Shown here in pieces: positions 1 through 10,834 of a stretch of DNA of 64,000 bases. A model generated the notes under the pieces. That model was not told the origin of the DNA. It worked only from the letters and a program-made list of their open reading frames with translations, and did no database searches. Made by a program: the position numbers and the translations under genes. The DNA comes from CAMLHU01 sp049680185 (GTDB lineage: Bacteria; Gemmatimonadota; Gemmatimonadetes; Gemmatimonadales; GWC2-71-9): NCBI GenBank assembly GCA_049680185.1, contig JBAUHI010000005.1, positions 52,467-116,466 on the forward strand, given 5' to 3'. Positions within the stretch are counted from its first letter, which is position 1. Every line of letters begins with the position of its first letter.

Positions 1-1470
1 CATCCACTTCGCCTTCACGTACTCACGCAGCCCCTCGATCCCACCCTCGCGCCCGAAACCGCTCTCTCTATAGCCGCCGAAGCCGCTCGCCGCGTCGAAC
101 AGGTTGGTGCAGTTGATCCACACCGTCCCGGCCTTGAGCTTGGGTGCCACATCGAGCGCCAGGTTCAGGTTGTCGGTCCAGACGCTCGCCGCCAGCCCGT
201 ATCGAGTGTTGTTGCCCATCTCGACGGCCTCACCCGGCGTGCGGAACGTCATGAGGACCACCACCGGCCCGAAGATCTCTTCCTGCGCGATCGTGGCCGC
301 CGGGGAGACGTTGGTGAAGAGCGTCGGCGGATAGAACCAGCCATCGGTGGGGCAGCTCCACGAGGGCTGCCAGCGCACGGCACCTTCGTCCTCGCCCTGC
401 TTCACCAGCTTCTCGATCCGCCGCAGCTGCACCGGCGCGATGATGGCCCCGATGTCGACACCCTTGTCGAGCGGATCGCCGACCCGCAGCGTCTCCATCC
501 GTGCCCGCAGCTTCCGCACCAGTCGTTCCGCCACCGACTCCTGCACCAGGATCCGGGACCCCGCGCAGCAGACCTGCCCCTGGTTGAACCAGATGGCGTC
601 CACCACGCCCTCGACCACGCTGTCGAGATCGGCGTTGTCGAAGACGATGAACGGCGACTTGCCGCCGAGCTCCAGCGAGATCCGCTTGCCGCTCCCCGCC
701 GTCGCGATCCGGATGGCCCGCCCCACCTCGGTGGAGCCGGTGAAGGCGATCTTGTCGACGTCGGGATGCTTGACCAGCGCTTCGCCAGCGCGGCCATCAC
801 CGGTGATGATGTTGACGACGCCCTTCGGCAGCCCCGCCTCCTCGACGATCTCGGCGAACAGGAGTGCCGTGAGCGAGGTGAACTCCGCCGGCTTGAGCAC
901 CACCGTGTTCCCCATCGCCAGGGCCGGCGCGATCTTCCACGACAGCATCAGGAGCGGGAAATTCCAGGGGATGATCTGCCCCACCACACCCACCGGCACC
1001 GCGCCGGGCAGCTCCGCCTCCATCAGCTGCGCCCACCCCGCGTGGTGATAGAAGTGTCGGGCGACGAGAGGGATGTCGATGTCCCGGCTCTCGCGGATCG
1101 GCTTTCCGTTGTCGAGCGATTCCACCACCGACAGCAACCGCGAATGCTTCTGGACCAGCCGCGCCAAGGCATAGAGGTGCCGGGCGCGCGCGTGTCCGCC
1201 GATGGCCCACCACCCCGGTTGTGCCGCGCGGGCCGCCTTGACCGCCGCATCGACGTCCGACGTCGACGCCTGCGCCACGTTCGCGAGTGGCTTGCCGGTG
1301 GCCGGATTCATCGTCTCGAACGCATCGCCACCGCGGGTCCGGCGCCACGACCCGCCGATGAACAGCCCGAACCGATGTCCGTGCCGTTCCAGCCACTCCT
1401 CGGCCGGCTTGGCGGATTCGGGGGCGGGGCCCCAGCTCATCGACTCGAAGATCTCGGGAACAGTGGTCAT
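1..1470 (-). CDS. Aldehyde dehydrogenase family protein (C-terminus beyond window)
   Basis: NAD(P)-dependent oxidation of an aldehyde to the acid. The reading frame is open from ATG at 1470 to the window edge, about 490 residues, so only the last few residues can be missing. Family signatures are clear: the LELGGKSP segment with the catalytic Glu near residue 262 and the nucleophile in GQVCCAGSR near residue 300, preceded by the IIPWNFP and GSTEVG cofactor-binding segments. It lies 93 nt downstream of deoC on the same strand. DeoC releases acetaldehyde, so an acetaldehyde-oxidising role is a reasonable inference from context; betaine-aldehyde or another substrate cannot be excluded. The gap between the two genes holds an inverted GTGAACG repeat. 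Confidence 0.9.
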   Translation of the reverse strand, partial: MTTVPEIFESMSWGPAPESAKPAEEWLERHGHRFGLFIGGSWRRTRGGDAFETMNPATGKPLANVAQASTSDVDAAVKAARAAQPGWWAIGGHARARHLYALARLVQKHSRLLSVVESLDNGKPIRESRDIDIPLVARHFYHHAGWAQLMEAELPGAVPVGVVGQIIPWNFPLLMLSWKIAPALAMGNTVVLKPAEFTSLTALLFAEIVEEAGLPKGVVNIITGDGRAGEALVKHPDVDKIAFTGSTEVGRAIRIATAGSGKRISLELGGKSPFIVFDNADLDSVVEGVVDAIWFNQGQVCCAGSRILVQESVAERLVRKLRARMETLRVGDPLDKGVDIGAIIAPVQLRRIEKLVKQGEDEGAVRWQPSWSCPTDGWFYPPTLFTNVSPAATIAQEEIFGPVVVLMTFRTPGEAVEMGNNTRYGLAASVWTDNLNLALDVAPKLKAGTVWINCTNLFDAASGFGGYRESGFGREGGIEGLREYVKAKWM

Positions 1471-1484
1471 GGTCGCCTTGAGAA

Positions 1485-1560
1485 GTGAACGGTCAACGGT
1501 GAACGGTCAACGGGTCGTCCGGGGCGCGCCAGTTCACCGTTCTCCGTTCACCGTTCACCG
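1485..1560. repeat. Inverted GTGAACG-type heptad repeat
   Basis: Left arm 1485-1506 repeats GTGAACGGTCAACG units; right arm 1532-1560 carries the complementary GTTCACCGTT units. The two can pair into a long hairpin in the deoC-aldehyde dehydrogenase gap. The same words recur near 8544, 53710, 61553 and 63541. Confidence 0.75.
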
Positions 1561-1563
1561 ATA

Positions 1564-2562
1564 TCATGCCATCGGGTGGCGGTGGTCGGCCGAGTACCGG
1601 CCGGTCGCCGCGTGTTCGAGCTGCCGTTCGATGTCGGTGAGCAGCGAGCTCGCGCCGAAGCGGAAGAGCTCGGGCCGCAGCCACGCGTCGCCCAGCTCGT
1701 CCTTCATCATCATCAGCCAGTCGAGCGAGTCCTTGGCGGCGCGGATCCCGCCGGCCGGCTTCAAGCCCACGCGATGGCCGGTCCGTTCAAGGTAGTCGCG
1801 GATGCAGCGCGCCATCACGAGCCCCACCGGAAGCGTCGCGTTGACGGGCTCCTTGCCGGTCGAGGTCTTGATGAAGTCGGCGCCAGCCATCATGCAGACC
1901 ATCGAGGCGCGGGCCACGTTGCGGAGCGTTGCGAGCTCACCGGTGGCCAGGATGGCCTTCATGTGGACGTCCCCGCACGCTTCACGGAAGGCCCGCACCT
2001 CGTCATACAGCGCCTGCCAGTCCTCGTTCAGCACGTGACCGCGGGTGATGACGATGTCGATCTCCTCCGCTCCCGCCTCGACCGACGCGTGGATCTCCGC
2101 CAGGCGGGTCTCGAAGGCCGAGAGGCCGGCAGGAAAGCCGGTCGACACGGCGGCCACAGGGATCCCCGAGCCTGCGAGCGCTTCCACCGCAGTCGGCACC
2201 ATCGCGTGATACACGCACACCGCCGCGACCTTGATCCTGAGTGACTCGGCGCCGAGCAGCTCGAGCAGGTCGGGCCGCACCGGCTGGCGCGCCTTGGCAC
2301 AGAGGCGACGCACCCGTCCGGGGGTGTCGTCGCCCGAGAGCGTGGTCAAATCCATCAGGGTGATGGCACGCAGGAGCCAAGCCGCTTGCCAGCTCTTCTT
2401 GACCGTGCGGCGCTTGCCGATCGTGGCGGCGCGGCGCTCGACGGCGCTGCGATTGACCCGTACATCCCGCACCCAGTCGAGCTGGAGGGGGACGCCAGGA
2501 TTCCGTGGTGTGAAGGGCAGCGGTGCCAGCCGTACCGGCGCCAAGTCGAGTTGTTCCGCCAC
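1564..2562 (-). CDS. deoC: Deoxyribose-phosphate aldolase
   Basis: Cleaves 2-deoxyribose-5-phosphate to glyceraldehyde-3-phosphate and acetaldehyde in deoxynucleoside salvage (cytosolic TIM barrel). The Schiff-base lysine lies in FIKTSTGKEP near residue 231 and the second active-site lysine in VGLKPAGGI near residue 267; EEIDIVI supplies the conserved Asp. At 332 residues it is longer than the roughly 220-260-residue bacterial form because of an N-terminal extension of about 70 residues, as in the longer eukaryote-like DeoC branch. The start is GTG at 2560-2562. The next gene on the strand is an aldehyde dehydrogenase that could consume the acetaldehyde. A CATATT box about 30 nt upstream of the start may be part of its promoter. 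Confidence 0.93.
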   Translation of the reverse strand: MAEQLDLAPVRLAPLPFTPRNPGVPLQLDWVRDVRVNRSAVERRAATIGKRRTVKKSWQAAWLLRAITLMDLTTLSGDDTPGRVRRLCAKARQPVRPDLLELLGAESLRIKVAAVCVYHAMVPTAVEALAGSGIPVAAVSTGFPAGLSAFETRLAEIHASVEAGAEEIDIVITRGHVLNEDWQALYDEVRAFREACGDVHMKAILATGELATLRNVARASMVCMMAGADFIKTSTGKEPVNATLPVGLVMARCIRDYLERTGHRVGLKPAGGIRAAKDSLDWLMMMKDELGDAWLRPELFRFGASSLLTDIERQLEHAATGRYSADHRHPMA

Positions 2563-2711
2563 TTGAGGACTCCAATGCCGTGGACCCGTAATATGGAATG
2601 GTCAGCGGAGGCACGCTAACCCAACGCGTCACGCTCGAACTCCGTCTGCGCCGACCGGTCCCGCCATAGCGAACTGGCGGTGTCGTCAGGACTGCCAAAC
2701 GCACGCCAAAA

Positions 2712-2747
2712 TGGCAGAAATGGCCGGTATGGGGTTTGCCCTATGCG
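2712..2747 (+). promoter_or_regulatory. Candidate stress-promoter element upstream of dnaK
   Basis: TGGCAGAAATGGCC at 2712-2725, then GGGG at 2731 and TATGCG at 2742. The word and its spacing to GGGG (19 nt from motif start) recur upstream of htrA at 4863, and the distance to the start codon is nearly the same (76 and 77 nt). No CIRCE-type inverted repeat (the HrcA operator) is visible in the 239-nt gap. Whether this is a sigma-factor site or an activator site is unknown. Confidence 0.45.
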
Positions 2748-2801
2748 GAGTGTTGCTCAGTGGGCCGACCGGCCCGAAGTCCATCGAAAGGAATGACCCA
2801 T

Positions 2802-4721
<1,920 letters not shown>

Positions 4722-4756
4722 AGGACTCGCCACACCTGCGGTGAGATGCACCTCGA

Positions 4757-4790
4757 CGCGCCGCCTGGATGCAACATCCCGGGCGGCGCG
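4757..4790. terminator. GC-rich hairpin after dnaK
   Basis: CGCGCCGCC (4757-4765) pairs with GGCGGCGCG (4782-4790), with an inner GGATG/CATCC pair. There is no U-tract, so it may stabilise the mRNA end rather than terminate by itself. Confidence 0.5.
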
Positions 4791-4862
4791 CTCGTAGGTG
4801 GATGCGACGCCCCACGCACTCGGGGCATCCAGTATAGGTTCAGGTGAAGGTCGTCTCCGGCG

Positions 4863-4896
4863 TGCCAGAAATGGCCCGCCCGGGGCACGATATCTG
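4863..4896 (+). promoter_or_regulatory. Candidate stress-promoter element upstream of htrA
   Basis: TGCCAGAAATGGCC at 4863-4876, GGGG at 4882 and TATCTG at 4891. It aligns with the dnaK upstream element at identical internal spacing and sits 77 nt before the htrA ATG. Confidence 0.45.
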
Positions 4897-4953
4897 CAGG
4901 GACGGACCTTCGTGGCTCCAGATGTTCTGCTTCACGCTTCAACGAGGACCGAC

Positions 4954-6543
4954 ATGTCCACACGTTCCCAGAATTGGCTCAAGTTCGGTGGCCTGGCCAC
5001 CGTTGCCTTCGCACTCGGCCTGCTCATCGCTGGGCTGCTCAATCTCCCGGCCGGATCGTGGGCCATGCAGCGCCCCGCCCACCCCGGCTCCATCATCACC
5101 CCGGTCAGCGACATTCCCAGCACCCCGGCGCTCAAGTCCCTCGAGGAACTGAGCGACGCGTTCTCCAGCGTGGCCGAAGCGGTGCGGCCGTCGGTGGTGT
5201 TCGTGAGCGCGCAGCACACCGAGACAGCCCAGGCGGCCCCGACCCTGCCGCCGGGATGGAACCAGTTCTTCCCCCACGGGATGCGGTCGAAGCCGCAGGT
5301 GGAGCGCGGGACCGGCTCCGGCTTCATCGTCTCGTCCGATGGCTACATCCTGACCAACAACCATGTGGTGGCGGGGGCCGACAAGGTCACCGTCCGGCTC
5401 ATCGACCAGCGGGAGTTCACGGCCAAGGTCATCGGTACCGACCCCGCCACCGACGTCGCCGTCATCAAGATCGACGCCCACGACCTGCCGCCGCTCCCGC
5501 TCGGCAACAGCGACGCCGCCCACGTCGGCGAATGGGTGCTGGCGATCGGCAATCCGCTCGGCGACAACCTCGCGTTCACCGTGACGCAGGGGATCATCAG
5601 CGCCAAGGGCCGCCGGCTCGACGGGCTGTCCCAGGCCGGCACGCGGAGCATCAGCGACTACATCCAGACCGATGCTGCCATCAATCCAGGCAACTCCGGC
5701 GGGCCGCTGGTGAACGTCCGCGGCGAGGTCATCGGCATCAATGCCGCCATCGCCAGCGAGACCGGCTACTACTCCGGGTACGGCTTTGCCATCCCGATCA
5801 ACCTGGTGCGTGAGGTGATGGATCAGTTGGTGGCGCACGGCAAGGTCGAGCGTGCGCAGCTCGGCGTGCTGGTGCAGGAAGCCACCGCCAACGACGCTGC
5901 GTATGTCGGGCTCGACGCCATCCGAGGCGTCGTGATCCAGGACTTCGGCGATGACGCGTCACCGGCGAAGAAGGCCGGGATCGAACGGGGCGATGTGGTC
6001 ATCAGCATCGACGGCAAGCCGATCAACCGGGTGGCCGAGCTGCAGCAGGCAGTGGCCTTCAAGCACCCCGGCGACCAGGTGTCTGTCGAAGTCGCCCGTC
6101 GTGGCGGCGTGCGCAAGGTCATCACCGTGCGACTCACGGCATCCGACAGTGCGGATACCACCAAACTGGCCCAGACCCGCGGTGGCTCGGGTGGGGCGGC
6201 GCCCGCGGTGCGGAACGCTGGAGCGCTCCTTGGCATCAGCGTGCGGCCGCTGACCCCGGAGCTGGCCGACCAGTATCAACTGACCGACCCGATCCAGGGG
6301 CTCGTAGTGACCGACGTCGACCCGAACGGACCGTCGGCACAGTACCTGCTCGATGAATCGGCCGGCGGGCCGGACATTATCACCGCCGTCGAAGGGAAGC
6401 CGGTCAAGACCGAGACCGATCTCCGCAACGCGCTCAAGTCCGCCGGGTCTGGCAGCATCGTGACGCTCGACCTGTACAACGCGCGGACCGGCGCCCGCCG
6501 ACTCACCCGCATCAAGCTCTCGGGCGGCGGTTCCGGCTCCTGA
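4954..6543 (+). CDS. htrA: HtrA/DegP-family periplasmic serine endoprotease
   Basis: Degrades or refolds damaged envelope proteins. Start ATG 4954 follows a GAGG site and gives 529 residues beginning with a positively charged stretch and one hydrophobic signal/anchor helix (about residues 9-32). The S1C catalytic triad is His137 (NNHVV), Asp167 (ATDVAV) and Ser248 (GNSGGP). Two PDZ domains follow, roughly residues 300-395 and 425-520, joined by a Gly/Ala-rich linker, which is the DegP/DegQ layout. It is single and stands between two hairpins. The shared upstream motif with dnaK suggests joint stress control. A long loop with a Pro-rich stretch precedes the protease core. Confidence 0.95.
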   Translation: MSTRSQNWLKFGGLATVAFALGLLIAGLLNLPAGSWAMQRPAHPGSIITPVSDIPSTPALKSLEELSDAFSSVAEAVRPSVVFVSAQHTETAQAAPTLPPGWNQFFPHGMRSKPQVERGTGSGFIVSSDGYILTNNHVVAGADKVTVRLIDQREFTAKVIGTDPATDVAVIKIDAHDLPPLPLGNSDAAHVGEWVLAIGNPLGDNLAFTVTQGIISAKGRRLDGLSQAGTRSISDYIQTDAAINPGNSGGPLVNVRGEVIGINAAIASETGYYSGYGFAIPINLVREVMDQLVAHGKVERAQLGVLVQEATANDAAYVGLDAIRGVVIQDFGDDASPAKKAGIERGDVVISIDGKPINRVAELQQAVAFKHPGDQVSVEVARRGGVRKVITVRLTASDSADTTKLAQTRGGSGGAAPAVRNAGALLGISVRPLTPELADQYQLTDPIQGLVVTDVDPNGPSAQYLLDESAGGPDIITAVEGKPVKTETDLRNALKSAGSGSIVTLDLYNARTGARRLTRIKLSGGGSGS

Positions 6544-6564
6544 CCGGACGCAGGATGCAGCATC

Positions 6565-6594
6565 GAAGGGCCCGGCGGAGATGCCGGGCCCTTC
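6565..6594. terminator. Perfect 12-bp hairpin after htrA
   Basis: GAAGGGCCCGGC (6565-6576) and its exact complement (6583-6594) are separated by a 6-nt loop. The U-tract is poor, but the position 22 nt after the htrA stop suits a terminator. Confidence 0.65.
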
Positions 6595-6652
6595 GCATTG
6601 GGGGCCGGGGCGCGGCTATCTTTTGGTCGACTCCAGCAGGCACACACCAGCG

Positions 6653-8326
6653 ATGACCACGACCTCCACCGCACCCGGGATCATCCACGCCCCCACCGGC
6701 ACCACCCTGAGCTGCAAGGGGTGGGTGCAGGAGGCGGCGATGCGGATGCTGATGAACAATCTCGACCCGGCGGTGGCGGAGCATCCCGATCAGCTCATCG
6801 TGTACGGCGGCGGTGGCAAGGCGGCGCGGAACTGGGAGTGCTACCACAAGATCATCACGACGCTCAAGCGCCTGGGGAACGACGAGACGCTGCTGGTGCA
6901 GAGCGGCAAGCCGGTCGGTGTCTTCCGGACCCACGCCGATGCGCCACGGGTGCTCATCGCCAATGCGCACCTGGTGCCACGCTGGGCCACCGCGGACGAA
7001 TTCCAGCGGCTCGACGCGCTGGGGCTCACGATGTACGGCCAGATGACGGCCGGATCGTGGATCTACATCGGGACCCAGGGGATCCTGCAGGGGACCTACG
7101 AGACCTTTGCCGAGTGCGCTCGACGCGACTTCGGTGGCACGCTCGCCGGTCGGCTGGTGGTGACCGCAGGTCTCGGCGGGATGGGCGGCGCCCAGCCGCT
7201 GGCCGCCACGATGAACGGCGCGGCGTTCCTCGGTGTTGATGTCGATGCCAGCCGGATCGAGCGGCGGGTCGCGACCGGCTACTGCGACCGGATCAGCCGC
7301 TCGCTCGACGAAGCGCTCGCATGGGTGGAGCAGGCTCGGAAGATGCGTACCGCGCTCAGCGTCGGCCTGGTGGGCAACATATCGGATGTGCTGCCGGAAC
7401 TTGTCCGGCGTGGCGTTGCCGTAGATGTGGTGACCGACCAGACCAGCGCGCACGACCTGCGGGTGGGATACATCCCGTCCGGGTATGACCTGTCGACCGC
7501 GGCGGAGTTCCGGGCCACAGACCCGACGGGATACGAATCGAAAGTGCTCGATTCCATGCAACGGCAGGTCGAGGCGTGGCTCCAACTCAAGCGCGCCGGT
7601 GCTGTTGCCTTCGACTACGGCAACAACATCCGGGGGCAGGTGGCCGATCGACGCGGGATGAAGCAGGCGTTCGACATCCCGGGATTCGTGCCCGAGTTCA
7701 TCCGTCCGCTATTCTGCCGCGGGGCGGGGCCGTTCCGCTGGGCCGCCCTCTCCGGCGATCCAGCGGACATCTACGCCACCGATGCCGCGGTACTCGAGAC
7801 CTTCCCCGAGAAGGAGCCGTTGGCACGCTGGATCCACCAGGCGCGGGAGAAGGTCCATTTCCAGGGACTCCCCGCCCGGATCTGCTGGCTGGAATACGGT
7901 GAGCGGGCGAGGATGGGGGAGCGGTTCAACTGGATGGTGAGGACCGGGAAAGTGAAGGCCCCGCTCGTCATCGGCCGCGACCACCTCGACACCGGATCGG
8001 TGGCCTCGCCCAATCGGGAGACCGAAGCGATGAAGGACGGCTCCGATGCGATCGCCGATTGGCCGCTCCTGAATGCGATGCTCAACACCGCCTGTGGTGC
8101 GAGCTGGGTGTCGCTGCACCATGGGGGCGGGGTCGGGATCGGGTACTCCATCCACGCTGGGATGGTCGTCGTGGCGGACGGCACCGACGAGGCTGGTGCA
8201 CGGCTCCAGCGCGTCCTCACCGCCGACCCGGGCACCGGCGTGATGCGCCACGCTGATGCCGGCTACGAGGATGCCATCGCGATCGCGAACGAGCGGGGCG
8301 TGGACCTGCCGATGGTGAATGGGTGA
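6653..8326 (+). CDS. hutU: Urocanate hydratase
   Basis: Second step of histidine degradation: urocanate to 4-imidazolone-5-propionate with tightly bound NAD. Start ATG 6653 gives 557 residues, the normal length. Characteristic segments are the N-terminal GWVQEAAMRMLMNNLD, the glycine-rich GLGGMGGAQPLAA that binds NAD, the DQTSAHD block, and the C-terminal HHGGGVGIGYSIHAG. A TATCTT box lies 30 nt upstream of the start. hutI and hutG follow on the same strand, but a 246-nt repeat-filled gap separates hutU from hutI. No histidine ammonia-lyase (hutH) is in the window. The stop codon lies at the very edge of a GGTGGCG heptad array. Confidence 0.97.
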   Translation: MTTTSTAPGIIHAPTGTTLSCKGWVQEAAMRMLMNNLDPAVAEHPDQLIVYGGGGKAARNWECYHKIITTLKRLGNDETLLVQSGKPVGVFRTHADAPRVLIANAHLVPRWATADEFQRLDALGLTMYGQMTAGSWIYIGTQGILQGTYETFAECARRDFGGTLAGRLVVTAGLGGMGGAQPLAATMNGAAFLGVDVDASRIERRVATGYCDRISRSLDEALAWVEQARKMRTALSVGLVGNISDVLPELVRRGVAVDVVTDQTSAHDLRVGYIPSGYDLSTAAEFRATDPTGYESKVLDSMQRQVEAWLQLKRAGAVAFDYGNNIRGQVADRRGMKQAFDIPGFVPEFIRPLFCRGAGPFRWAALSGDPADIYATDAAVLETFPEKEPLARWIHQAREKVHFQGLPARICWLEYGERARMGERFNWMVRTGKVKAPLVIGRDHLDTGSVASPNRETEAMKDGSDAIADWPLLNAMLNTACGASWVSLHHGGGVGIGYSIHAGMVVVADGTDEAGARLQRVLTADPGTGVMRHADAGYEDAIAIANERGVDLPMVNG

Positions 8327-8425
8327 CGGGTGACGGGTGGCGGGTGGCGCGTGGCGGGTGGCGGGTGGCGCGAGCGATGAGTGGCGGGTGGCGCGTCAAC
8401 GTGAGCGTGGCGGGTGGCGGGTGGC
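8327..8425. repeat. Tandem GTGGCGG/GTGGCGC heptad array
   Basis: Begins at the hutU stop codon. GTGACGG units give way to GTGGCGG and GTGGCGC units in a 7-nt period, broken by short spacers. The same GTGGCGG words recur at 61590-61610. Confidence 0.8.
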
Positions 8426-8426
8426 G

Positions 8427-8500
8427 CGTCATCCTGAGCAGAGCGAAGGATCGGTGAGTCGGCAAGCCGATCCTTCAGCCCTCCGGGCTTCAGGATGACG
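8427..8500. repeat. Dispersed CCTGAGC-GAAGGATC type palindrome
   Basis: Outer arms CGTCATCCTGA (8427-8437) and TCAGGATGACG (8490-8500) pair exactly, as do inner arms GAAGGATCGG (8445-8454) and CCGATCCTTC (8467-8476). Half-copies of the same word occur at 62715 and 62843. It resembles REP-like intergenic palindromes. A GTTCACC repeat (8544-8565) fills the rest of the gap before hutI. Confidence 0.75.
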
Positions 8501-8572
8501 TCGGCTCGCTCAGGGTGACGGCTCGTCAGGTTCCCTCCTTCGCCCTTCACCGTTTACCGTTCACCTACCCAC

Positions 8573-9820
8573 ATGCCAGTCCTGACCCACATCTCGACCC
8601 TCTACACTTGTGCCGGTGCCGGCCAGGGTGATGTCGGCCCGATCGCCGACGCCGCCTTGGCGTGGGAGGGCGATACCATCCGGTGGGTCGGGCCCGCGGA
8701 TCAGCTCCCTCGCGCATATCGCGACTGGCCGCGTGAGGATGCAGGCGGCGGGATGGTGATCCCCGGGCTGGTGGACTGCCACACCCACCTGGCGTTCGGT
8801 GGATGGCGTGCGGATGAGTTCGAGCGGCGGATCAGGGGCGAGACGTACCTGCAGATCGCGGAGGCGGGCGGCGGCATCGCATCGACGGTGCGCCGGACGC
8901 GGGCGCTCTCGACCGAGGAACTCGCCGGGCGGGTCGCCAAATTCCTCTCGGGTATGGTGGCGCTCGGCGTCACCACGGTCGAGGCCAAGAGTGGGTACGG
9001 GCTCGAGCTCGAGGCTGAGCTCCGGATCCTCCACGTCTACCGTCAACTGGCCGATCGCGGGCCGGTCCGCATCGTGTCGACCTTCCTCGGCGCCCACGCC
9101 GTGCCGCCGGAATACGCGGGGAGGCGGGCCGAGTACCTGTCACTCATCGTGAACGAAATGATCCCGGCGGTGGCGCAAGAGCGGCTGGCCGCCTTCTGCG
9201 ACGTGTTCGTCGAGCGCACCGCGTTCTCGCTCGACGAGGCGCGTCAGGTATTCCGGGCGGCGGCAATAGCGGGGCTCCGACCCAAGCTCCACGCCGACCA
9301 GCTCACCGACGGAGGGGGTGCGGAGCTCGCGGCCGAGGTCGGTGCGGTGAGTGCCGACCACCTGGAGCACACCACCGCGGCCGGGATCGAAGCGTTGGCG
9401 CGGAGCGGGGTCGTGGCGGTGAGTCTTCCCCTCGCGACATTGTACCTTGCGCAGGCACCGCAACGGTCGCGGGCGTTCATCGATGCCGGCGTGCCGGTGG
9501 CGGTGGCGACCGACTTCAATCCGGGATCGGCGCCGAGCAATCACCTGCCGCTGGCACTGCTGCTGGCGTGCACGCTGCAGCGGATGACGCCGGCGGAGGC
9601 GCTCAAGGGCGCCACGCTCTTCGCAGCCCGCGCGCTCGCGCTCGAGGGGACAGTCGGATCGCTCGAGCCGGGAAAACAGTCCGACTTTGCCGTCATCGAC
9701 GCGCCCGACGTGGCCCAGTGGCTATCCCATTTCCGACCCAATGCGTGCCGCCGCACCGTGATCGGTGGCGTGACCGCCTGGGAACCAGGATCCAACCCGT
9801 ATCGGAGCACCACATCGTGA
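8573..9820 (+). CDS. hutI: Imidazolonepropionase
   Basis: Third step of histidine degradation, hydrolysing 4-imidazolone-5-propionate to N-formimino-glutamate. It is a metal-dependent amidohydrolase of 415 residues, the usual size. The metal site is built from DCHTH near residues 68-72, the later His in GAHAVPPEY and LHADQLTDGG, and Asp in ATDFNPGSAPS. The stop overlaps the hutG GTG start by 4 nt, so the two are translationally coupled. The start ATG has no obvious Shine-Dalgarno sequence because a repeat runs up to it. Confidence 0.96.
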   Translation: MPVLTHISTLYTCAGAGQGDVGPIADAALAWEGDTIRWVGPADQLPRAYRDWPREDAGGGMVIPGLVDCHTHLAFGGWRADEFERRIRGETYLQIAEAGGGIASTVRRTRALSTEELAGRVAKFLSGMVALGVTTVEAKSGYGLELEAELRILHVYRQLADRGPVRIVSTFLGAHAVPPEYAGRRAEYLSLIVNEMIPAVAQERLAAFCDVFVERTAFSLDEARQVFRAAAIAGLRPKLHADQLTDGGGAELAAEVGAVSADHLEHTTAAGIEALARSGVVAVSLPLATLYLAQAPQRSRAFIDAGVPVAVATDFNPGSAPSNHLPLALLLACTLQRMTPAEALKGATLFAARALALEGTVGSLEPGKQSDFAVIDAPDVAQWLSHFRPNACRRTVIGGVTAWEPGSNPYRSTTS

Positions 9821-10755
9821 CCGCCACGTTCACCCGAAGCGAGATCCCCAACCCCGCCACCACGCCCGGCGACCCCCGGATCGGCCACCTGCTGGGCGGG
9901 CACGTGAACGGCAGCTCCAAGCCGCGGGCGGTGATCATCGGGTTCCCGTCGGATGAGGGCGTGCACCGCAACGGCGGGCGGGTCGGCGCGGCGGGGGCAC
10001 CGACGGAGATCCGCCGGTGGCTCTACCGGCTCACACCGGACGCACAAAATCACGAGAGCTTCTGTGAGCTGGTCGAGCGCACCCTCGACCTGGGCGACCT
10101 GGCCTGTTCCGACGATGTGGGCCAGGACCAGGCGGCGCTGGCCGAGGTGCTGGCGCCGTATCTCGCCGACGGGATCTTCCCGATCATCCTGGGCGGCGGG
10201 CACGAGACCAGCTTCGGACACTTCCTTGGCTATGTCGGCAGCGATCGCACGCTGGACGTGATCAACTGGGACGCCCATCCCGACGTGCGAAAGCTGCTCG
10301 ACGACAAGGGCCATTCGGGATCGCCGTTCCGGGAGGCGCTGCTCCATCCGTCGGGTGCGTGTCGGCGCTACACCGTAGCGGGCTTGCTGCCGCAGTCGGT
10401 CGCCGCGAGCCACCTCAACTTCCTGGATGACAACCGCGGGCGATGGATCTGGGGCGCCGACCTCACCTCGGCCACCATCAACGCGCTCTACGCCGAGTCC
10501 GATGGTCCGGTGATGGCGTCGTTCGACATCGACGCAGTGGACCAGACCGCCGCACCAGGAGTGAGCGCACCCTCGGTGGGCGGGATGGCAGCTGGCCTCT
10601 GGCTCCACGCGGCGTACCAGGCGGGGCGGAGCCCCAAGGTGACGTCCGTGGACCTGGTGGAATGCAACCCGGTGCACGACGTCGATGGGCGCACCGCGCG
10701 GCTGGCGGCGGTGACCGTGTGGCAGGTGCTGCGGGGGCTGGCGGAGCGAGAGTGA
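9817..10755 (+). CDS. hutG: Formimidoylglutamase (arginase/agmatinase fold)
   Basis: Hydrolyses N-formimino-L-glutamate to glutamate and formamide, completing the Hut route used here. The GTG start at 9817 overlaps the hutI stop (GTGA) and gives 312 residues. The binuclear Mn site residues are visible: GGGHETSFGH near residue 129, NWDAHPDVR near 150, and SFDIDAVDQ near 236. The family also contains arginase and agmatinase, but the gene neighbours hutU and hutI decide the call. A short CT-rich gap precedes the next gene. Confidence 0.94.
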   Translation: MTATFTRSEIPNPATTPGDPRIGHLLGGHVNGSSKPRAVIIGFPSDEGVHRNGGRVGAAGAPTEIRRWLYRLTPDAQNHESFCELVERTLDLGDLACSDDVGQDQAALAEVLAPYLADGIFPIILGGGHETSFGHFLGYVGSDRTLDVINWDAHPDVRKLLDDKGHSGSPFREALLHPSGACRRYTVAGLLPQSVAASHLNFLDDNRGRWIWGADLTSATINALYAESDGPVMASFDIDAVDQTAAPGVSAPSVGGMAAGLWLHAAYQAGRSPKVTSVDLVECNPVHDVDGRTARLAAVTVWQVLRGLAERE

Positions 10756-10834
10756 GGTGAGACCTCACCCCCCGACCCCCTCTCCCTTACGGGCGAGGTG
10801 GGGACGCCGAGAGGTGCATGATCATCGCCCGGTC

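Noticed and set aside
2726..2740. Sigma-54 promoter upstream of dnaK
   Set aside because: GG and GC at the right 10-nt spacing exist, but the surrounding bases do not match TGGCACG and TTGCA well enough.
2563..2801. CIRCE or HAIR operator for dnaK
   Set aside because: Neither TTAGCACTC-N9-GAGTGCTAA nor CTTGAGT-N7-ACTCAAG occurs; only the shared TGGCAGAAATGGCC element is visible.
8327..8425. CRISPR array
   Set aside because: The units are 7 nt with no unique spacers of 26-50 nt, and no cas genes are near.
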